A stretch of DNA of 36,972 bases from JAJZRV01 sp027442615 (lineage in GTDB: Bacteria; Pseudomonadota; Gammaproteobacteria; Burkholderiales; Ferrovaceae): the NCBI GenBank assembly GCA_027442615.1, contig DAIBBI010000054.1, forward strand, positions 1 to 36,972, written 5' to 3'. The number at the start of each line of letters is the position of its first letter. Positions within the stretch are counted from its first letter, which is position 1. Position numbers and translations under genes: made by a program. The notes beneath the pieces were generated by a model. It worked only from the letters and a program-made list of their open reading frames with translations. It ran no database searches and was not told where the DNA came from. This document shows positions 32,636-36,972 of the stretch, piece by piece.

Positions 32636-33420
32636 GCCAGGGCAGGCAGGGCTGCGGCCCCCACCGGCCAGTCGGAGACGATGGCGCCGTCCCAGGCCAG
32701 CAGCGTCGCGTCCTTGTCGGGGTAATGCAGGTGGGAGAGGAGGTGGCGCAACAGATTGAGGCGCGCCAGCTTCTTGTCATTGGAATGCACGATGGTCCAT
32801 GGGGCTGAGAGGTGGTGGGTCCGCTGCAGCATGGCGTCGCGCGCATGACTGTAGGCCTTCCACTTGCGAACCGCCATCTCGTCGATGGGGCTGACTTTCC
32901 ACTGCTTGAGCGGATCCTGTTCGCGGTCTTTCAGGCGCCGGATTTGTTCCTCGCGCGAGATGTCGAGGTAGTATTTGAACAGCCTGATGCCCGAGCCCAC
33001 CAGCAGTTCCTCAAAGGTGGTGACGGTATTCATGAAGGTTTCGTATTCTTCTGGGGTGCAAAACCCCATGACCGGTTCAACCCCTGCCCGGTTGTACCAG
33101 CTGCGGTTGAACAGCACGAATTCGCCCCGGCTGGGCAGATGCGGCACGTAGCGCTGAAAATACCACTGTCCACCCTCGCGGTCGGAAGGTTTGCCCAGGG
33201 CCACCACCCGCGTCTCCCGAGGGCTCAAGTGTTCCACGATGCGCTTGATGGTTCCGTCCTTGCCTGCCCCGTCGCGTCCTTCGATGATCACGAGGATGCG
33301 CTCGCCGACGTTGATGAAGTGGCGCTGCAGTTTGACAAGCTCGATCTGCAGCAGGCGCAGTTGTGCCTCATATTCGTTGCCGTTGTGATTAGGGGCGGGG
33401 GCATCGGTTTTCTTTTTCAT
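32632..33420 (-). CDS. ppk2: Polyphosphate kinase 2 family protein
   Basis: A 262-residue single-domain PPK2, transferring phosphate between polyphosphate and a nucleotide. Walker A is EGRDGAGKDGTIKRI (about residues 46-60); the second, lid-associated motif is FNRSWYNRAGVEPVMGFC (about 103-120) with the conserved arginines. An aspartate in the YYLDISREEQ strand and RLKDRE in the lid are also typical. Single-domain length (about 260-300) points to class I or III; direction and nucleotide preference cannot be told. ATG 33420 follows AAGGAAACG. It has a four-base stop overlap with the convergent antiporter. Confidence 0.92.
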   Translation of the reverse strand: MKKKTDAPAPNHNGNEYEAQLRLLQIELVKLQRHFINVGERILVIIEGRDGAGKDGTIKRIVEHLSPRETRVVALGKPSDREGGQWYFQRYVPHLPSRGEFVLFNRSWYNRAGVEPVMGFCTPEEYETFMNTVTTFEELLVGSGIRLFKYYLDISREEQIRRLKDREQDPLKQWKVSPIDEMAVRKWKAYSHARDAMLQRTHHLSAPWTIVHSNDKKLARLNLLRHLLSHLHYPDKDATLLAWDGAIVSDWPVGAAALPALA

Positions 33421-33510
33421 CGCGTTTCCTTGAAGACGACGGGCTCTGGCACAATATCGTTAAGGCAGTGTGGAATAATACGCCAGGCAGTACACCTTCA
33501 GGACCCGACA

Positions 33511-34527
33511 GTGAACACCGAAACCCTTAAAACCCAATTCCGGCAGCAAGCCCAGGGCGCCTTGAGCCTCAATGTCGCTTTCATCGGCGTCACCGGCAAC
33601 CTGTTTTCCACCCTTTATCGCCTGCAGGACGCAACGGCCGCTGCGCTGGCACAGGCCGCCAGCCTGGATGCCGGCTATGTCACCCGCTGGTGCGATGCAG
33701 CTTATGCCTTTGGCTATCTGGAAGCCGCCGGAGACATCTTCCGCCTCACGCCCATGGGGGATGCCATGCGTCCGGAAGCCCCGGACAGCCTGATGCCCAT
33801 GGCGGTGCAATCCGTGTTGTCGGCGCATATGGCCGAGCGAGCGGCGGGGCTGTTGCAAAGCGGCGAGCGTCCGGGAGAAGCAGTGCTGGCTGAACGCGCC
33901 ACCATCCTGCCGTGGTTTGGCCCCATGCTGGAAGCTGGCTTTGGCACGATGTTCGAGAAAACCATCAGCCCGGCCATCCCGGTGTTTTCCGAGGTGGATG
34001 CACGCAGCGGGCTGGTGCTGGACCTGGGCTGCGGCAACGGCTGGTACCTGCGCGTTCTGGCACGGCGGTACACGCGTCTGCGTGGGCTGGGGCTCGACGG
34101 CTTTGGCGAGAACGTGGTACAGGCGCGAGAACGGGCCCACACCGAAGGCTTTTCCGGCCGGTTGCATTTCGAGCAGGGTAACATCCATGATTTCACCCTG
34201 GAAGAACCCGCCGACCTGATCGCCATGAACAGGGCGCTGCATCACGTGTGGGAGCATGACCGCGCCGGCATTTTTGCCTGGCTGTACGACAACCTTAAGC
34301 CCGGCGGCTACGCCATCATCTGGGAGCCCGCCTGGCCCGCCGAGCGCAGTGCCCTGCGCGACCCGGCGCGGCGAACGCTGTCGTTCCAGAATCTGAGCGA
34401 GCATATCCAGGGCAATCACCTGCTGCAGCCCGAGGAAATCGTTGCCGCCTTTGCCGAGCAGGGCATGCCCACCGAGATCTACCGCTTTGCAGGCGGCAAC
34501 GAAGCGGTCATTGTGGCGCGGCGTTAA
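33511..34527 (+). CDS. Class I SAM-dependent methyltransferase
   Basis: A 338-residue protein. Residues about 1-110 form a winged-helix-like domain (LYRLQDATAAALAQAA, then LEAAGDIFRLTPMGDAM), as in O-methyltransferase-type enzymes. The Rossmann domain has motif I LVLDLGCGNGWYLRVLA (about residues 169-185), an acidic end of strand 2 (LGLDGFGEN), and the motif around MNRALHHVWEHD. A C-terminal motif ends in YAIIWEPAWPAE. The substrate is unknown. It starts with GTG at 33511, with AGGA nine bases upstream, and the conserved region begins close behind, so this start is plausible. The aldo/keto reductase is 31 bases downstream on the same strand. Confidence 0.8.
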   Translation: MNTETLKTQFRQQAQGALSLNVAFIGVTGNLFSTLYRLQDATAAALAQAASLDAGYVTRWCDAAYAFGYLEAAGDIFRLTPMGDAMRPEAPDSLMPMAVQSVLSAHMAERAAGLLQSGERPGEAVLAERATILPWFGPMLEAGFGTMFEKTISPAIPVFSEVDARSGLVLDLGCGNGWYLRVLARRYTRLRGLGLDGFGENVVQARERAHTEGFSGRLHFEQGNIHDFTLEEPADLIAMNRALHHVWEHDRAGIFAWLYDNLKPGGYAIIWEPAWPAERSALRDPARRTLSFQNLSEHIQGNHLLQPEEIVAAFAEQGMPTEIYRFAGGNEAVIVARR

Positions 34528-34558
34528 TCCGTGCCTTCACTTTCCAGGGGTTGAGGAC

Positions 34559-35575
34559 ATGAAATATCGTTTGTTGGGCCAAACGGGTCTGTATGTTTCC
34601 GAACTGTGCCTGGGTACAATGACCTATGGCAGCGACGGGTTCTGGAAAGTCATGGGCGGCCTCGAGCAGGACGCCGTCAATGCACAGGTGAAATACGCTT
34701 TCGACCAAGGCCTCAATTTCATCGATACGGCCAACGTTTACTCCCTGGGCCAGTCGGAGATGCGCATAGGGCAGGCCATCAAGGCGCTGGGTCTGCCGCG
34801 CGACGAGATCGTGGTGGCCACCAAGGCCACCGGTATCATGAACGATCTGCCCAACGGGCGAGGCCAATCGCGGCTGCACCTGATGAATGAGGTGAACGCA
34901 AGTCTGAAGCGACTACAGCTGGACCATATCGATCTTTACCAGTTGCACGGGTTCGATCCGCTCACCCCGCTGGAAGAATCGCTCTCCACGCTCAACGATC
35001 TGGTCCGTTCTGGCAAGGTGCGCTACGTCGGCCTGTGCAACATGGCAGCCTGGCAGATCATGAAGGCGCTGGCCATTTCCGAACGGCGTGGCTGGACGCG
35101 TTTTGAGAGCGTGCAGGCCTACTACACCATTGCTGGACGCGATCTGGAGCGGGAAGTATTGCCGCTGATTCGCGACCAGAAGCTCGGTCTGATGGTGTGG
35201 AGTCCGCTTGCGGGGGGGTTGCTCACCGGCAAATTTACGCCCGACGGGCAGGGGCCCGAAGGGAGCCGGCGCGCAACCTTTGATTTTCCGGTGGTGGACA
35301 AGCCCCGCGCATTCCGTTGTGTGGATGCGATGCGCCCCATCGCACAACGCCATGGAGCCACTGTGGCGCAGGTGGCGCTGGCGTGGCTGTTGGCGCAGCC
35401 GGCTGTCTCGTCGGTGATCATCGGCGCCAGAACCACAGACCAACTCAAGGACAACATCGCAGCCAGCGGGGTGCGATTGGACGAAGAGGACCTGAAGGCA
35501 CTCTCCGAAGTCAGCGCATTGCCCAAAGAATACCCAGGCTGGATGATCGAGCTGCAAAGTGGTTATCGGGTGTGA
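34559..35575 (+). CDS. Aldo/keto reductase
   Basis: A 338-residue NADPH-linked (beta/alpha)8 oxidoreductase. The catalytic tetrad is visible: Asp in FIDTANVYSLGQSE, Tyr in the same loop, Lys in VVATKATG and His in DLYQLHGFD. The cofactor site is near WSPLAGGLLTGKF and SSVIIGARTTDQLKDNI. It looks like the YajO/Tas group; the carbonyl substrate is not known. ATG 34559 is supported by GAGG and gives the classic MKYRLLGQTGLYVSELCLGT start. It follows the methyltransferase by 31 bases and may be cotranscribed. Confidence 0.9.
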   Translation: MKYRLLGQTGLYVSELCLGTMTYGSDGFWKVMGGLEQDAVNAQVKYAFDQGLNFIDTANVYSLGQSEMRIGQAIKALGLPRDEIVVATKATGIMNDLPNGRGQSRLHLMNEVNASLKRLQLDHIDLYQLHGFDPLTPLEESLSTLNDLVRSGKVRYVGLCNMAAWQIMKALAISERRGWTRFESVQAYYTIAGRDLEREVLPLIRDQKLGLMVWSPLAGGLLTGKFTPDGQGPEGSRRATFDFPVVDKPRAFRCVDAMRPIAQRHGATVAQVALAWLLAQPAVSSVIIGARTTDQLKDNIAASGVRLDEEDLKALSEVSALPKEYPGWMIELQSGYRV

Positions 35576-35684
35576 GAATGGCTTTCTTCTGCGCAACCAG
35601 GTCGCAGGAAACTGTCGAGGAAACCATCATCGTCCCTGGGAGTCAAGGAGCCAGCGCGTCCGCGGGCAATGAGTTGCTAAATCT

Positions 35685-36035
35685 TCAGGAGTAACCGTAC
35701 TTGCGATTGAAGTCCTCCTGGCGCATCACCAGCAGGAGAACGCCTTCAATGGCGCCGGCAATGACGGGAATGCCTGTCCAACAGAACAGGATGTAAAGGA
35801 TTCCCCAACCCATTTGTCCCAGATAGAACTTGTGGACGCCGATACCACCAAGGAATATGGCAAACAAGGCGGCAGCCAACCTGCTTTTTCCATTGGGGGC
35901 CAGCATGTTAAGCTGACAAGGCACCGAAAGTTGGCGAACACCGCATTGGGGGCAAATCTCCGCCTTGGCCTTGATGATGGCGCCACATTCCGAGCAGTAC
36001 TTTTCGTCAGCGGCTTTTGATGCAGTGTTTGTCAT
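35685..36035 (-). CDS. Zinc-ribbon plus TM2-domain membrane protein
   Basis: A 116-residue protein. The N-terminal zinc ribbon is YCSECG with ICPQCG (residues 13-31). Residues about 50-110 form a TM2 domain with two helices, AALFAIFLGGIGVHKFYLGQ and WGILYILFCWTGIPVIAGAI, and the DFNRKYGYS tail that TM2 proteins often carry. Function is unknown. An AGGGAG ribosome site precedes ATG 36035. It follows the secreted unknown gene by 31 bases, so both probably share a promoter near 36560. Confidence 0.9.
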   Translation of the reverse strand: MTNTASKAADEKYCSECGAIIKAKAEICPQCGVRQLSVPCQLNMLAPNGKSRLAAALFAIFLGGIGVHKFYLGQMGWGILYILFCWTGIPVIAGAIEGVLLLVMRQEDFNRKYGYS

Positions 36036-36066
36036 GCACTACTCCCTGGAAACCTTCGTTTCGGCA

Positions 36067-36531
36067 TCAGAATCGTAATTTTGCTTCCACACCGACCTGA
36101 TCCATGGACGGTTTGGTGGGCGGGGCAGTGACCGGGCCGTTGTTCATTTTAACCCCTGCCACGCCCGTTACCACCCAGGCTTTGTCGGGATGGAAATCCA
36201 GCCCAAAGTGAAATCCCACATCCTTATGGTTTGGTCCCAGCCGTTCGTCGTCCGCAGTGGGCAGCGGCAGGTTGCCGCCCAGGTTCAATTGCACGGGGCT
36301 CGCTGGCGTCACTCCCACCGCTTTTTCGAAACTGTTGGCGGGCTGGTCTGGCTTGGCAGTGCCGAAACCTCTCGCGGCGGACAGCAGGTTTGCCGTTGGG
36401 AATTCAGCTGGCTGGTCAGATAGGTACTGCAGTACTGCATCCGGGCGTTTTGCAGCAGGCTCTGCCCAGGATCCTGTCGCGAAGAAGATCCAAAAAAATG
36501 CTGAAAACAGCAGCTTTACCCCGAAGTTCAT
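36067..36531 (-). CDS. Secreted protein of unknown function
   Basis: A 154-residue protein with a cleavable signal (KLLFSAFFWIFFATGSWAEP, cut probably after SWA). The mature part is polar, with Pro/Asn and Lys patches and an ending that suggests a beta-rich barrel strand: KDVGFHFGLDFHPDKAWVVT, then VGVEAKLRF, ending in Phe, as outer-membrane barrel strands do. It is too short for a full barrel. I do not recognise a family. It is the first gene before the TM2 gene, with an FNR-like site 63 bases upstream of its start. Confidence 0.75.
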   Translation of the reverse strand: MNFGVKLLFSAFFWIFFATGSWAEPAAKRPDAVLQYLSDQPAEFPTANLLSAARGFGTAKPDQPANSFEKAVGVTPASPVQLNLGGNLPLPTADDERLGPNHKDVGFHFGLDFHPDKAWVVTGVAGVKMNNGPVTAPPTKPSMDQVGVEAKLRF

Positions 36532-36593
36532 TGTGTGGTGATGATTTCAACTGTGCTGTATGGGATGACAACCCTGTTCATTCTAAATGCTGG

Positions 36594-36607
36594 TTGATTT
36601 AGGTCAA
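36594..36607. promoter_or_regulatory. FNR/Anr-like binding site
   Basis: TTGATttagGTCAA is a nine-of-ten match to the FNR/Anr palindrome TTGAT-N4-ATCAA. It lies between two divergent starts, 63 bases from the minus-strand secreted-protein gene and 93 bases from the plus-strand gene at 36700. A site 60-65 bases before a start codon suits activation of the left gene, if transcription begins near 36555-36565. It is seen directly, but a short motif like this can occur by chance. Confidence 0.4.
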
Positions 36608-36699
36608 CAAAAGGCGCCCCTGGTGACTGTACATTTTATCGCTAGCGGCCGGATTGGCGTAATGTGCCCTGCGCAGGCACCCGTGAGCGAGATGATTCC

Positions 36700-36972
36700 A
36701 TGATCATTCCAGCATTCGTGAGGTACGGTCTTTGGGTGGTGCTTCTTGCCATGGTCATGACCAACGATAGGGTTGCAATTGCGGTGGATGATCCGACATC
36801 GTCCACGCCTCCTCCAGTCAGCGGCAGCCGGAATGCGCCAACTCCCTCCTGGGGCAAACCGCTGCCTTACCCGGTTGTCATCGCTGATCGCCGCAACAAC
36901 CGGTTGATCGAAGTGTCTCCAGACAAACGCATCATCTGGCAGTTTGGCTCGCCAAACCTGAAGATCTACCAT
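36700..36972 (+). CDS. Exported beta-propeller-like protein (N-terminal part, cut by window edge)
   Basis: 91 codons of an open reading frame that runs off the right edge. The N-terminus is a signal (RYGLWVVLLAMVMT, then VAIAVDDP), followed by a low-complexity Pro/Ser linker, and then PYPVVIADRRNNRLIEVSPD followed by KRIIWQFG. The repeated style ADxxNNRLIEVSPD-W-FG recalls NHL or PQQ-like propeller blades in exported proteins. A minus-strand reading frame over the same bases has no convincing features. ATG 36700 gives the signal peptide; only weak ribosome-site similarity (GAGCGAGA) is seen upstream. The family call is tentative, because only one blade is visible. Confidence 0.6.
   Translation, partial: MIIPAFVRYGLWVVLLAMVMTNDRVAIAVDDPTSSTPPPVSGSRNAPTPSWGKPLPYPVVIADRRNNRLIEVSPDKRIIWQFGSPNLKIYH

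Noticed and set aside
36604..36972. Minus-strand frame at the right edge
   Set aside because: The plus-strand frame from 36700 has a signal peptide and propeller-like blade and is much more convincing.

Overview
The window is GC-rich, gene-dense chromosomal DNA from a chemolithoautotrophic proteobacterium. I think a betaproteobacterium of the Nitrosomonadales type (sulfur- or iron-oxidiser) is most likely. The clues are a non-carboxysomal form IA RuBisCO operon (cbbL-cbbS-cbbQ-cbbO), a SorAB-type sulfite dehydrogenase, a second-copy style infA beside a cold-shock gene, and ordinary housekeeping genes (tadA, dnaE, metG, apbC, dcd). The species cannot be named from this sequence alone. I saw no rRNA, tRNA, CRISPR array, integrase or insertion sequence.

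Layout. 1-4012 (minus): the membrane arm of a hydrogenase-4/Ehr-like complex, hyfB-hyfC-hyfE-hyfF, with hyfF cut by the left edge and the catalytic subunits outside the window. 4079-12085: a small ribbon-helix-helix gene with a near-leaderless promoter, then tadA, dnaE, convergent metG, apbC and dcd. 12310-16095: a tight five-gene plus-strand cluster with overlapping starts and stops, encoding FlhD-like and FlhC-like activators, a short TraI_2-like protein without the HD metal motif, a TraD-like coupling ATPase and a small membrane protein. It looks like the regulatory, relaxase and coupling part of an SXT/IncC-type conjugation system without mating-pair, integrase or flagellar genes nearby, and it is the most unusual part of the window. 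16111-19229: an unrecognised 52-residue acidic protein with an excellent ribosome binding site, an EamA transporter and an HDOD/GGDEF signalling protein.

19248-24731: the carbon-fixation block. Two TNA-N7-TNA CbbR-type sites precede cbbL and cbbS. A strong terminator follows cbbS, then come the activase genes cbbQ and cbbO and a translationally coupled 101-residue unknown protein. A 17-bp perfect palindrome closes the block. 24737-27226: a NYN/LOTUS-type protein, a metallophosphoesterase and a YceI lipoprotein. 27227-27892: a cspA-infA pair behind a structured leader. 27992-29589: sorA-sorB. 29596-31218 (minus): a three-gene envelope operon (glycine-zipper lipoprotein, DUF1614, ICMT-like). 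31319-35575: an ion antiporter, PPK2, a SAM methyltransferase and an aldo/keto reductase. 35685-36972: a zinc-ribbon/TM2 protein, a secreted unknown, an FNR-like site, and the start of an exported beta-propeller-like protein cut by the right edge.

How it fits together: CO2 fixation by RuBisCO with its CbbQO activase, electrons from sulfite through SorAB to cytochrome c, and an ion-coupled Hyf/Ehr-type complex and antiporter for energy or ion balance. These surround a core of replication and translation genes, into which the conjugation-like cluster has been placed.
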